Of a stretch of 64,000 nucleotides of DNA, positions 11,321-24,212 are shown in pieces. The notes under the pieces were generated by a model. The model was not told the DNA's origin and searched no databases. It saw nothing but the letters and a program-made list of their open reading frames with translations. The stretch's first letter is position 1. Each line of letters opens with the position of its first letter. Position numbers and translations under genes: made by a program. Source of the stretch: Hedera helix (lineage: Eukaryota; Streptophyta; Magnoliopsida; Apiales; Araliaceae); NCBI GenBank assembly GCA_947179155.2, contig OX359280.1, positions 42,573,555 through 42,637,554 of the forward strand. The letters are read 5' to 3'.

Positions 11321-14300
11321 ATGGAGGCTGCAATTCCGATTGTAATTCTATCAGCCATTATTGGAGCTCTGATCGTTTTGGTATTATTCGGAAACTACTT
11401 CAGCAAGAGAAAAACAGAAGTCGAATCGATCGCCAATAAAGAGATACTAAACGCGAAACAGAAGCCTTCGTCAAAGCCTCAGCAGCTCAACTCCAAGAAA
11501 TCTCATTCTAAGCCTCATTCTCATGATAAGGTTTACAATTTCACTCAATGTTTAGGGTTTTATGCAGATGAGTTTATTAGCAAATTTAGTTGTATAGGAT
11601 TTGGAAGTACATGATTAGTATAATGAATTTAGGTTTTTGTTGTTGTTGTTGTTGTTGATATATATGTAAAATGTTTGGATTGAATAATCTTGCTCTGTCA
11701 AATAGTGTAATTCTCTTTCTATTTGTGTCTCGTCGTTTGAAAATGTTGTGTTTATCTTATTAGAAATGGTTGATTTAAATAGTATGCTTTGTATATTTTT
11801 TTTTATATGTTTTGATTGTTTATTGACAAATTTTCTTGGAAAAAGTTGTTCTGAATCTGTTTCTCTCTTGATTGCCTTACTTAGATACAAACTCTGTTAT
11901 GAATACAAAAGCTACAAATTTTCTTTGTTTTAATTTGTTATTGACTCTGAAATTTACTATTTCCAATCTGTACACATCTTTGTTCTTTAATTGCTGAGTG
12001 CACAAGTACAATACAGACACCAGGGACGCATTGTATCTCTCTCTGATGCAATGTTGATTGTCTTAACTGAAACATGTGACCTGAAACAATGTGGTAGATG
12101 ATCCCCCCCCCCCCCCCCCCCCCCCCCACGTCTCTCTTATTTCTTATGATTTTCAATATAGGACTTGAACAAGAGGCATCACCCTTTGGATTTGAATACT
12201 TTGAAAGGTCATGGCGATTCTGTTAGTGGCCTAAATTTCTCGTCCGATGGCCGTAGTTTGGCAACTGGTAATTCAGATTTGCTGTTCTCTTTTTAACTTC
12301 TATTGCTTAGTAAAATAGTTGCATACTTGTATATACACAACATTAATGTTCTTGCAAGCAAATACCTTTTCGTCACATCTGATGCATGTTTGGCTTCTGT
12401 GATTTGTTCTTTATGAAATGTCAGTTTTTAAGTTGCGCCTTTAGCTCTTTGCTTGAACAAGCATATGTGATTTACATTGAATTTTATAAGAAGTTTTGGG
12501 GAATGTAGTGAGTCATTAAAACATACAGGTTTTGTATCCATCTTGAAGCACTGCTACTAAAAGTATTGTAAATGACTAAAATCTTAGCAGAAAGCTAACA
12601 TGTATTACAACATGTGTTATTTTGGGAAAATATAAAATGAATGCGGTTACATGCTTTACCAACTTCCTTTCTGTACTCTTAGAACTTGCTTTATATTTTT
12701 TACATCATAGTTGATAAGTATCCAATAAACAGTTATTGGATCTGATTTCGTAAGGAATGATTAGTAGGGATTAGGAATGAGTTTTCTGATTGATTACTGT
12801 TCAAAGCCGTATACTTCATTTGATAAGGTAGAGGGTCCTCTGGACAATGATAAGCTACTTTGAGAATTGAGATGTCAGTTATGGCGATCAGTGCTCAAAA
12901 TTGATATTGATTTTGTTGTATAATTCAACTTAATTGTTGATGCTTTCGGATGGGAATTGGCAACTGTCAAACGTATATATACACGTTTCTCAAGAAGTGT
13001 GTTGGAGGAGATACTTTTGGCGATTATATGATAAAATAAAGGTTGAAGCGTCACCAGGTACATGAGAAAATCTGTTGGCCCATAGATACTATTGTCTTTG
13101 CCATTATGCCTTTAAACTTGTGCATTAGTAGTAAATTTTCTCCTGGTGTCAAGTCCTATTCTATTCAATGCTGCATATTCTGTTAGTGTCTTTGATTGGA
13201 AACTTAATATTTATAACTAGTTAAAATGGTAACGTGCTGTAATTCATTTGGTTGCATATAGCATTGAATCCAAATCAGTGCTTTACATGTCTCCTCATAA
13301 ATATAGTATAGTTTCATAGAGGGAGAAAGAAGGGGTTCTTTAATACAATTGTTCATAAATTAAGTGCAGATTGCAATATGATTGGGGAGGTGGGGAGGGA
13401 GGGAGGGAGGGAAGGAATACATTTGCTCTTAAATTTAATGTAGATTATACTTATAAAAGCAAAAAGAAAAGAATAAAGAAAAATAAAATTAAAATTTTTA
13501 TCATGCATTACAATATGTATTTTTATAAGAAAAATATGTTTGTCACTCATCATGAGTCAATCTGCCAGAGTTATTAATTTCAAAATTTTATACTTCATTT
13601 ATCAATATTTCTATGACAGTTTGTTTTTAGACAATTTAAGATAGGAAAATTAGTTCAAACTTTGTACCATTTGTTGTGATCGTTTTTTAGTTTGATAAAA
13701 AAAGTAAAGAAGGCAACAAATCCACATTTCTTTTATGCCCTTCTTTCCTAAGGTGGCACCCTTGTATGGGGAGTCAAAATGTTTTTGATTAAAAATGTTA
13801 AACTTTTACCCGGAACACCAAATTTGGTGATTCAAAATATTTTTTCCTTTTTCCTCTAGCTTTATCTCAACAATCAAATATTTAATTTCAATTAATATAC
13901 ATCTGAAAAGTCAAAGCTTTCCAAGTAAAAACTGAACTTTCAATATAGTGTAGCTTAATATAGGATGCCACTATTCCTTTCAAGTTTTGACATAAAGTTT
14001 CCAATAATTGGGATATCTTATTTATTTTGATTTACAACCTAAAATAAAACAGTGCCTAAATCTAGAAACAGCTAAAAAGGTTTTGGCAACTTGTATAAGA
14101 AAATATAATGAAAGTTGTTTGAATTATATATTCTAAGAAAGATACCCACACCACATTTTGCATTGCACAGCGTTCGGCGTTCCCATTCTGTGAACCAAAA
14201 CTATCTGTGTTTTAGATTGCATCATGTGTTTTTCAAAACAATATTATTGCTGAAAAAACTTACTATTTCCATCCTTTTTAATTAAAATCTTCACATGGCT

Positions 14301-17300
14301 CTATATGGGTTTCAAGTTATTAAAACTCCACCAGGACTCGTTTTGTAATTAGACTTTTACCAGGAAACCTTTAGAAGACGAAATAAGACTCATGGGTCTC
14401 TACTGCAATCCACGTCCATCGAATTCTTTAAATACCAAAATAGGTTATTTCCAGCAAATTTTACCAAACCATCAGCAAATCTAAATTTTACTGAACCATC
14501 AGCAAACTAGAAACCATAACATGAAGTCATATAAAACCTGGCAACAATATTTTTAGGAGGATTTTATTAAGCCTAGACTATCTAGCAAGGTCCCAGCTTG
14601 GACACAACTTGAGGTCAAGGCAATTCCCAAAACTTTTCTTTTTCTATTTTTTGTTGGGAATGTTTCATTGTAATTTATTTTCACTAAATATGATTTGGTC
14701 TGCGTAACAGTTCTTGTGCATAAAACGATTGGAAAAAAAGGGTCATAGTCGACTTGACTTCTTGAATTAGCTTCAATATATCTTGACAATTTACCACCAA
14801 TTTGATTCTATAAGTGATAGATGCTTCAGCATTAGTTTTGACCTGTAGAGATCATGGATTTGTATGGTTACCTTCTATATTGGCCAATGCCCATTAGCCA
14901 TTAATTATTTTTGTCTGTGAAAGCTTAATGTACGGACACAGAAGTGTGATTTTCTTAATTGAAAATATTTATTTCAAGATATTCTTTATTCATTGCATTC
15001 GTTGGTTGATATCTTTTTTTTTTTGTGTTTACATTTTTCACAAATTAAGTTCAAGAGCGACGCTTTTTATACTTCCTCTTTCTTTGCTTCTTCCTTGTCC
15101 AGCTTGTGGTGATGGAGTGGTCAGGGTGTTTAAGTTGGATGATGCTTCAAGTAAAAGCTTTAAGTATGAATCTCAAATTCCTTTGACTCCTTACGATTTA
15201 CAGCCTTAATGTTAATGATGCACAATACACATGCTTTCTTCTTTAGTGTGATCCTTAGTTATTATGCAGATTTCTGAGAATCAACTTGCCTGCTGGATGT
15301 CATCCAACAGCCATTGCGTTTGGTGATGATGCATCTTCTATTGTTGTGGCTTGTGACACTCTTATTGGTTCATCTTTATACATGTATGGAGAAGAGAAGC
15401 CCAAAGCATCTGGTGAAACTAAGCAGCAGCCAAAGCTTCCATTACCTGAAATTAAATGGAAACATCAGAAAGTCCATGATAAGAGAGCTATCATCACCTT
15501 AGTTAGCACTACAGCAACTTATGGCAGCGCAGATGGGAGTACAATCATTGCATCATGTTCCGAAGGTAGTTACGGGTTCTATTTTAATACTTATTTACAT
15601 ATGTGAACTTATTGACGCTATATTTGTTGATTGGCTGATTAAAAAGTATGGAATTTTGAAACCTAACTGCCTAAGACAGAGGTTGTGCCGCTGTCAACAA
15701 AAATACCTTCTTTATTCAATAGGAATGGCTAGTGCTAGATAATATACTTTATGATGTTTAACTTTTAGAACACTGCTGGTCAAGTCCTTCATTTTTTACT
15801 TATAGGAATCAGGAGTTTATAGAACTTTGAAAATTTCTTGGGACGTATGTAGTTTTTTTTTCTTTTCTTTGTTCTCTTTTTTTGATAAGAAAAGGAGATT
15901 TGTTAATTGAATAGAGAGTACCACAAAAAAAGAAGGGGGAGGGGGTTGGAATGGAAGGGAAGAGGTCCACCCAACCCTAGCATGTGGAAACGAAGAAAAA
16001 AGAGCTCTTAAAAAAGTGCATCCCCCAATCCATGCACAGATGGGAAATATTTCCCTTATGGCTCCTATAACATACGCACATAGTGACTAGCGAGGCAAAA
16101 AATAACCTTGTCCCTCAACAAAATGACAAATAGAAATGTATAGTAGTTAGTAAGGGTCTAGGTCATAAAAGGAGGGAATTGTTTCAATGTCCTTTGTTTC
16201 TTGTGTGGAGTTCTTATTACTTATATTTCTCCTGTATCTGTCAAGTTTTTTCATATGTTGAATCTTAAACCAAGAACTAAGTACTTTTGGGAGTTCGACA
16301 ATCAAAGAAACTTTCATCACATCATTTTACTTCACTCGAGCTGAATAATGAAGTTGTGAGATTGTAGTTATGTGGTTTCCTAACTTAAACAAATATAAAG
16401 CTTGATTTCCACCAATGATTGCCCCCTCCCTTCCCAAAACCAACTTGTATTTCTGAGTTGGTTACTATTCATGTTACTCGGATTGTAATTCGATATGGTA
16501 CGTGGAATGAAAATGGGAATGGAGAACGTCACATGTCATGGTATGGAGTATGGTAGGGTAGGTTTATTCGGATCATTTTGGTATGAAATATGATTATCCG
16601 AAACGTGGTACGTAAGAATAACTTTCTTAAACACATAATTAAATCTGGTTAAGTTACTATTGCAACATGCTTATTTTGAAGAGGCTACAACACATTACTA
16701 CCCTATTTGATGCCTATAAGGTGTTCACTTGGTGACACTAGTTGATATTTTTTTTGAGTTTTCTTATAAATATTAGGGTTTTGATAGAATGTTCTAGATT
16801 TATTTATGTGATAACTAAGCTTGTAGATATTCTAGAGATTTTGGAGGAATGTTATAGATATGCGATCTTAGTTTTCCATTAGATTTTATCCTAGCCATAG
16901 CCATTGTTTATAAGGTATAGTGACTATACAAAGATGCCTCTCATATGCAAAATCATAAAACATAATTGTAATCATTCTTGTGGAATAAAAGTTTCAAGTC
17001 CCTTGTTACTAAATAGGAAAAGAAAGCTTGGATCGCTAAATTTAATGTTTCAGAACGAAAGTGTTCCATGTTTTGGAATGTCCGTACCAAAATGCAATTC
17101 ACTAACATGTTAGCGTTTTTTGGTAAATTGGCTACTATTCACAAAAATATTTAAGGCTAAAGGTGACAACAATTTCAGACCAATAATGATATAACCTTAT
17201 GCCTTAAGTCCAATACGCTGTACTTTTGCTCTCTCTTTTTAGATAAATGGGCATTTTTTGCTATTAATATGCTTTGGAATCTTTATTTCATGTTAATTAA

Positions 17301-18042
17301 AGTTAAATCTAATATCTGACTTTATCTTGCTTTATTTGAAACCTTTGGGCTATAACTTATAAATCATCTTTCAACAAGTCTAAATGTGTATCAATTACTA
17401 GAATCCTCTTACTAAACATTTAGCTTGAGCAGCACACATATCATTAGCAAAGCTTATATATTAAGAAACTGTTCCTGATTATATCTGTCCAGAAGTTGTT
17501 CCTTTTCTTAATCACACAATGTCTTATCTAATTAGTAGACTTCAAACTTTGCTACTGTCAATATACATAGTGTATAGTAAGGGAATTGTTACAGTTAGAA
17601 TATTGCAGGTGCATAATAATATTCTTTTTCGTACATTTTTTTCCAGAGTATTGTTCTTTTTGATTTTTTTGATTTTGGTTAACCTTTTAGGAACCGATAT
17701 CATACTTTGGCATGGCAAAACTGGAAAGGCACTGGGGAATGTTGATACTAATCAGCTCAAAAATACCATGGCAACTGTATCTCCAAACGGTCGTTTTATT
17801 GCTGCTGCAGCTTTTACTGCTGATGTGAAGGTGATTCTATTTAACCTTTTCACGAGTTAATGTGTGAGAACATCATGCAAACATGGTATCCCATAACAAA
17901 GTCGACTCACATCCCTATAGAGATTTGTAGCTATTATATACCATCACTATTACTTGTATGAATATGCTTTGCACTGTATTTGTCTATGTAGCTTGGGTGC
18001 TTATTAGGATCATGCTTCATTCACATAGCATAAGAAACTTTT

Positions 18043-18088
<46 letters not shown>

Positions 18089-18861
18089 GACATGATCCAT
18101 AGCAAGTACTTTCTATGGATCAAAAATGGACAAACACCATTTATACTGTACAAAACAAGAAACAACGACCAATATTAAAAGCTGAAAATGGACGTTCGCT
18201 ACTTTTTAGTAGCAAACGTTTAAATTTTTTTTAAACGTCTGCGGATTTCCATTAGAAAGCCAAACCTTAAACCCTAGTTAATAAACTTTAAATCCTAGTT
18301 AATAAATTCTAAATTTTGATTAATAAAACCTAAACCCTGATTAATAAACCCTAAATGTTGGTTTATAAAACCTAAACTCTAGTTAATAAATTCTAAATCA
18401 TGGTTAATAAACCCTAGTTAATAATGTCAAACATTTATTTTTGTTAGCGTCTACTACTATTAGTAGCGTGTTTTTTTTTAAAGTCTGCTACTAATAGTAG
18501 CGGACGTCTCTAATCCTTGCAATTTACTTTTGTTTTAAAAGGTACAGAAGGTGTATGCCATATAAAGATTTATAGCAAATACATGCTATAGATCATTCTC
18601 ATATATATATAGAGAGAGAGAGGAAAGAGAGAGAGCATACCTCCTTAAAGACATACCTATTAGCGACGGATCCGGCGACGGTTTGGTCCGTCGCCATAGG
18701 TTCATCCATCGCTATATGTTTGTCCGTTGCGATATGTTGTCCGTCGCTAAAAGTTTTAGCAGCGGACAAACCTATGGCGACGGACCAAATTGTCTCCAGG
18801 TTCGTCGCTAAAGGGGGTATGCTTGGTATGCTCTTTAAAGGGGTATGTCCTTGAACCAAGT

Positions 18862-18928
<67 letters not shown>

Positions 18929-19234
18929 GAAAGATAAATTAAAGTGTCATTTCTTTGTTAAATGGTACTCTAATTATTTTTCATGGCGACATTTCCATTG
19001 GTTTTGTACCTGGGTCATGTTTCGTCCTTCAAGATACTCTATTTATGAACTTTCAATGTTTACATGTTTTTTTCTTTACAGGTTTGGGAGATTGTGTACT
19101 CGAAGGATGGTTCGGTTAAGGAGGTCTCAAGAGTTATGCAGCTCAAAGGGCACAAGGTTATTTTTGTTCTATAATCTTATTATTTGCACATTCATTTCTT
19201 TATGAAGCTTCTCTTCTCTTCCCTTCTCTCTTTT

Positions 19235-19265
<31 letters not shown>

Positions 19266-22200
19266 AACTGTTAATATCTAAACAACTAGGAATCTATATT
19301 AAAAGAATGTGACGCGACCACAAATTATAAGGTGGCAGACCAAGTCTCCATGTTTGTTATAACATAGAGTTCAGCATGTCTCCTGCCCACCCTTTTATCT
19401 CTGGACTTAATTGCTTCAATGTTGAGTCTAGTGACGAGTATGAGAAAATTGAATCTAAACAAAGTTCCACTGGCCCAAATAATAGCAATGGTATATAAGT
19501 GCCGCTATAATAGAGCATAAAAAGTTATTTGCCATTTTAGTCCCATTAAATGAGGGGCTAGGAGGAATTTATTGGATATGCACTGGTATTTGGTAGCAGC
19601 ATATGTTGCGAAGTGGCCCCCAAAAGTTGCATGCTTTATACGGTTTACCCAAAAACTTATTTGGTTATAACTAAGAATTTATGCTCCAAGTGAAATTGCC
19701 TCTTACTCTTCCAGTCAATATTTTTCTCTTGGTTAACATTAAGTTCTTGCTATTTTGACTTATAGTAACTTTATGACCTTAACGCCATGCATAAGTACTC
19801 ATGCTTTACCTTTTTCTGCCTTGTCCTTTACTTTCCATATGGGGGGATCTCTAGAGTGCGGTGACTTGGTTGTGCTTCACTCCTGATTCAGAACAAATCA
19901 TAACATCATCAAAGGATGGCTCAATGAGGATATGGAATATCAATGGTATGCCTCTAACAAAGTGAACTTGCTTCCAATTCCGTAAATTTCTAATGTCCAA
20001 AATTAATTTGATTTATTTTATGATTCAATATTCTTTTTCAAGCAATCAAATTTAAAGATATTGAAGAAAGTGAATAGGAAAATTTTGTTCAAAACTTCAA
20101 CTTATATTGTCGAACTATGGTTCGATGAGGATATGGAATATCTTTTTGTTGCTACAAACATGATCTGCTGATATTGGAGTGAGAGGGTATCTATAATGGA
20201 ACAAATTTATATACATATTTGTACATTCCATGCCTTGAAGATTTTGGGTTGAATTGTTTGTTATACAAGGCTTCTTTAAATAGCTATGACCTTGTGCTGG
20301 CTTTATTGGTTTTTATTTGTAGTTCGATATCATCTTGATGAGGACTCAAAAACTTTGAAGGTGTTTCCTATTCCATTGCATGATTCGAATGGCACTACTT
20401 TGCACTATGATCGTCTCAGTATTTCGCCTGACGGAAAGATACTGGCAGCTACTCATGGGCAATTATTGCAATGGTTATGTGCTGAAACTGGGCAGGTTTT
20501 AGATACTGCTGACAAGGCACATGATGGTATGTGTTATTTTCAAAACTTCGTACCCTGTTTTCATTTTCATTCTTTTTTCTGATTCTACTCTTTGAAGGCT
20601 AATTGATACTGTTGATTAGTCTTCGAGAACATTTCATGACCTCAAAGGACAGATTAACAACTTCATTGTGATTTTATTAAACTGTAGTTAGTGACTGAGA
20701 ACTGGATTTTAACTTGAGGATATATACTCCTTGGTGCCAAATTCCTTTCTTTCTTTCTGTTTTTCTGTGTTTAGGCAAAAAGATTTGAAAAATCTAAATT
20801 TAATGGGCTCTGACCAATATGTGCTGATTGATCCTTAATTCTTATTTCTTTTCACTTCATCACAAAGAGTAAGTCTAAAATTTGGTTTTGCTAAATTCTT
20901 ATTCTATCAAGTTTTGAGTAACTGTTTGCTATGGTATAGATTAGGTGTTCAAAAACCTTGTGAAATCCTCTATTATATTATTATGTTATTTTAAATTGAT
21001 GAATTACCATGATATGAAGCATTAAAGTTTTGGCCATTTTAGTTCATAGATGTAATCATATGCTGAAAGAAGTAGCAGTTGGAGCAGAATCTATGTACCG
21101 TTCTTTATTCCATGCAACGATAGCTGATCCAGGACAAAAATAATCAGTTTTTTGGGATTCTATTTGGATTTTTAAGACTTTTTAAGTATTTTTTTTTATA
21201 AATATATTATTCTGGGTAGCTTAGTTGAATTACTTTTATTCAGCTCGTTGTATTTTGGGTTTGTATCCCTATAATTAATTTATGGGATTTAGGTAGTATA
21301 AACAGTATCTTATGTTTGTGTTTTCTGTGAGGTTTTGATGATTGAAATTTTACTGAGAATGTTTTCTCTCTTCTTATGAATTCAAAGAATCCTCGTGGAT
21401 TCGAGGATTATCGACTTATCTGGCTAGAACGATGTCTAGGCTTATCATGGGTTTCTGTCCTGCATCAATAGCAAATATTATTTTATGAGGGTGTCAAGTG
21501 CCATTGCTCTGCATATGGCATTGTCTGGCGTGATTCTCGATGACTAACTTATTTAACCCACAATTTTAGGTCTAATGACCATTTATACCGGAACAAATGG
21601 TTATCTTGATTCCGTGCGGTTTTATGAAACCATGGTGCTATGGCTCGAATCCGTAGTCTTGCTCAGATTGAAGATGAACATTACATCACTTAATTTTTGC
21701 TGGCCTTCTGGTGAACTAAGTGGCACAGAAGCAGAAATGGGAAACACATAGGAAATGTGAAACCTTGTTTATCAAAAGCTGAGGAAATGTTGAATATCTT
21801 ATATTTATATTAGTACAATAAAACATTATATTTATTTCGATCTGGAAAAGGATGGAAGTTGAACTCTTTATTACCAATAATCATTACCCATACACTTCAT
21901 ATTTCCAAGCTGACCCCCAATTTTTTTTCCAAAATAAAAATAATTTAAATATTGCTTTTCCATCGTTTTGATTACGTCCAGGTCGCAAATCTCAGTGCCC
22001 AGCATTTTTACCATGTTTCCTAGTTAATTTTTTAATTAAAAGTATAAGAAATTTGAACTTACATTTACCGTAGATTTTACCCAGGGTTTCTGAGCGTTTT
22101 GGTTTACGAAATGTTTCCTAGGGATAATTTTCGTGGCTCATAACTGGTGAGGGTGAACAATTAATGCAATCTGGTTTGATGAATCTAGGACACTTGTGTT

Positions 22201-23071
22201 TCTGAATGTTTATGTTGTCACTTCTTTAGCGTGATCAGCTATGTAAAGCCCTTTTGTCTTCTTTTTTTCCTTCCTTTCCTTTGGGTGCAATTCACTATCT
22301 CCGCATTGGCATTTTTATGGAATTTTATTCCTATGAATACAATACTGCTCTAATCAGCGGGTTAGTGTTTTGGACCTGTGTTGTGGATGGTTTTTCTTTC
22401 TGATGAATCTGATGCAATGAGAATGTCATGGTTCTGTGCCATATGAAATAACCTTCTACTGATGTTTATTTGATTTTCAGTACTGATAAAGCTTCTCATT
22501 GTTTCTGAAGATTGTACATCAGTTCTTGTTCTGTCAAATAATATTTTCAAATCTGTATTAATCGTAGTCTATCATGCAGGTGACATAACAGACCTTGCCT
22601 GGGCGCCGAGGAGTATTCTGATAGGTAAATTGGCTTCCCTATAAGAACTAACTGCTCCTTTTTCTTTGTTTATATTTTTTGATCTAGTGCTTGGTTTTAG
22701 CTGTTTTCATTTTTAAGTCATGTTTGTGTTTGGAGATTGAGGCCTAATACAAAACTAGTACTCCCTCCGTCCCGCAAAGACTGACTTAATTTGAATTTTA
22801 AAGTCAAATTGACCAATTTTAGAATAAAAATTTATCCCATTTTCTTTTAAATATATGTAAAGAGATTATAACAATAAGAAAATACGTTTAACTTACTACA
22901 ACATCCAATTTTTTGAAGTTCAAAAATATAAATAAACTAGTAATTGCTCGTACTGAAGGCACGACATAACGAAAAATTAAATTAAAATTCGAAAAATAAA
23001 AATATTATTATTATCTGTATTATTATTAAGGAAATTATAAAATATAAAAGTTATAAATATTATTATTATCG

Positions 23072-23132
<61 letters not shown>

Positions 23133-24212
23133 CAATATTATTATTATTATTATTATTATCGGTATTATTGGTATTGTTATTATTATTATTAATTATTATT
23201 ATTATTGATATTATTATTATTATCGGTATTATTATTATTATTACTATTATTATAATTATTATTGTTATTATTATTACTATTATTATAATTATTATTGTTG
23301 TTGTTGTTGTTATTATTATTATTATTATTACTAACGAAAAATTATATTAAAATTAGATTAAAATTCGAAAATTATAAATATTTTTATTATCGGTATTATT
23401 TTTATTATAGTGTAGTGGTGAATTTGATTTGGGCGGGAATTTTGTTGTGAGATGAAATGTGAGCCATTAGATTAAGTTGAAAGAATTTGAACCGTTTTTT
23501 TGTTTTCAGATTCAAAATGGATTCTGTTTTATTATATAGATGTGCTTAATTATCAATTCTAAAATAGGTCAATTTGACTAGAAAAGTTGAACTAAGCCGG
23601 TCTTTGCTAGACGAAGGGAGTATTATGTTTCCTGCGGTTTCAAGGAGAGTTTTGAATTGATCCATCCTTTAATTGAGCATTATCCTCTGCTAAATTTCTA
23701 CTGCTTTTCATAGTCCTTCTCAGAAGACTTTATTAACAAAATAACGAAAGCAAGTTAGTCTGTGCCAATTTAATCAAAATGCGATTGTGCCTTTCAAAAC
23801 TAAATCTTTTTTCCCCACGAGTGTGGTTAGGTTCTCAGCCAATTTTGTCTAAATTGTGTTGGTACAAATATGAGTAGATGCTCATTTATTTCTAAATTTA
23901 TAGGTCCTATAACTGAGGATTTGTGATTATTGTTTGATATGGGCTAATATAATCCATAGTTGATTATTTATTTATTTTCCTTCTCATTTCTGCTATGGAA
24001 GCATTGGACCTACCTTTTTTTTGGCCAAATGGTTTGTATACTTGCATGCATATCAGTTCATGACTCAATATTGTAACTAGCAGGTGTAGTCCACTGATGT
24101 AGTGGGTTCTTTTGTTATTCTAATAGGAGACAAACAAGCAATGATTTTAGCCACTTCAAGCGTCGACAAGAAAGTGAAGTTGTGGTCCGCACCACCTCTA
24201 CATCAATCATAA
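11321..24212 (+). CDS. TBL2-like WD40 protein with an N-terminal membrane anchor
   Basis: Ten exons: 11321-11530, 12162-12267, 15103-15163, 15270-15565, 17691-17830, 19082-19156, 19855-19945, 20323-20526, 22580-22624, 24127-24212. They sum to 1314 bp, so 437 residues plus TAA; all joins keep frame with GT/AG borders. Residues about 5-24 form one hydrophobic segment (IVILSAIIGALIVLVLFG) followed by a basic stretch, which suggests an ER membrane anchor. Then come WD repeats: LKGHGDSVSGLNFSSDGRSL, CGDGVVRVFKL, QLKGHKSAVTWLCFTPD...SSKDGSMRIWNI, LATSSVDKKVKLWS. The layout matches transducin beta-like protein 2; in animals TBL2 is an ER protein linked to PERK signalling, while the plant role is inferred only. 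The start ATG gives the anchor and has no competing upstream ATG in frame that I see. Introns carry several MITEs. Confidence 0.92.
12103..12127. repeat. Poly-C run of 25
   Basis: Uninterrupted C homopolymer at the end of intron 1 of the TBL2-like gene, 34 bp before the exon 2 acceptor. The complement is a G-quadruplex-capable G run. Confidence 0.95.
13385..13414. repeat. (GGGA)n purine-rich microsatellite
   Basis: GGGAGG-type tetranucleotide run within the 2.8 kb intron 2 of the TBL2-like gene. Confidence 0.8.
18048..18086. repeat. (AT)n microsatellite
   Basis: Uninterrupted AT run next to the left end of an inverted-repeat element in intron 5 of the TBL2-like gene; probably the target into which the element inserted. 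Confidence 0.9.
18088..18600. mobile_element. MITE with about 34 bp TIRs and telomere-like internal repeats
   Basis: The left end (GACATGATCCATAGCAAGTA) is an inverted match of the right end (reverse complement GAATGATCTATAGCATGTAT). Inside are two hairpins built on GCTACTA/TAGTAGC and a block (18260-18425) of degenerate 20-21 bp units containing AAACCCTAGTTAATAA. Both flanks are AT microsatellites, so the target duplication cannot be measured. Superfamily is unclear; Mutator-like is possible. Confidence 0.65.
18260..18425. repeat. Degenerate minisatellite with interstitial telomere-like AAACCCTA motifs
   Basis: About eight imperfect units of the type TAAACCCTAGTTAATAAA. The AAACCCTA core resembles the plant telomere repeat complement (CCCTAAA), but units are 20-21 bp, so this is more likely a minisatellite than telomeric DNA. 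Confidence 0.7.
18634..18853. mobile_element. MITE with imperfect TIRs and GCGACGG motifs
   Basis: Left end contains CATACC-CTTAAAGA-CATACC and TTAGCGACGG; the right end carries the same in inverted order (TCGTCGCTAAAG, GTATGC, CTTTAAAG, GTATG). The interior repeats GCGACGGACCAAA and its complement several times, giving a strong stem. The element sits between AG- and AT-rich microsatellites in intron 5 of the TBL2-like gene. Confidence 0.65.
18864..18924. repeat. Compound (AT)n(GT)n microsatellite
   Basis: An AT run passes directly into a GT run; both are uninterrupted. Confidence 0.95.
19231..19265. repeat. Compound (TC)n(AC)n microsatellite
   Basis: TC run followed by AC run in intron 6 of the TBL2-like gene. 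Confidence 0.9.
22761..23620. mobile_element. Stowaway-like MITE expanded by an internal (ATT)n array
   Basis: Terminal inverted repeats are CTCCCTCCGTCCCGCAAAGA on the left and TCTTTGCTAGACGAAGGGAG on the right, each flanked by TA (22759-22760, 23621-23622), the Stowaway/Tc1-mariner target. The subterminal parts also pair (GACTTAATTTGAA... with ...GTTGAACTAAG). About 250 bp of ATT repeats (23070-23330) make it 860 bp, far above the usual 200-300 bp. It lies in intron 9 of the TBL2-like gene. Confidence 0.85.
23070..23330. repeat. (ATT)n microsatellite with ATC/GTT interruptions
   Basis: Mostly ATT with occasional GGT, ATC, GTT and ACT units, inside the Stowaway-like element. Confidence 0.9.

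Noticed and set aside
18260..18425. Interstitial telomere sequence
   Set aside because: Only the AAACCCTA core is telomere-like; unit length of 20-21 bp is wrong.
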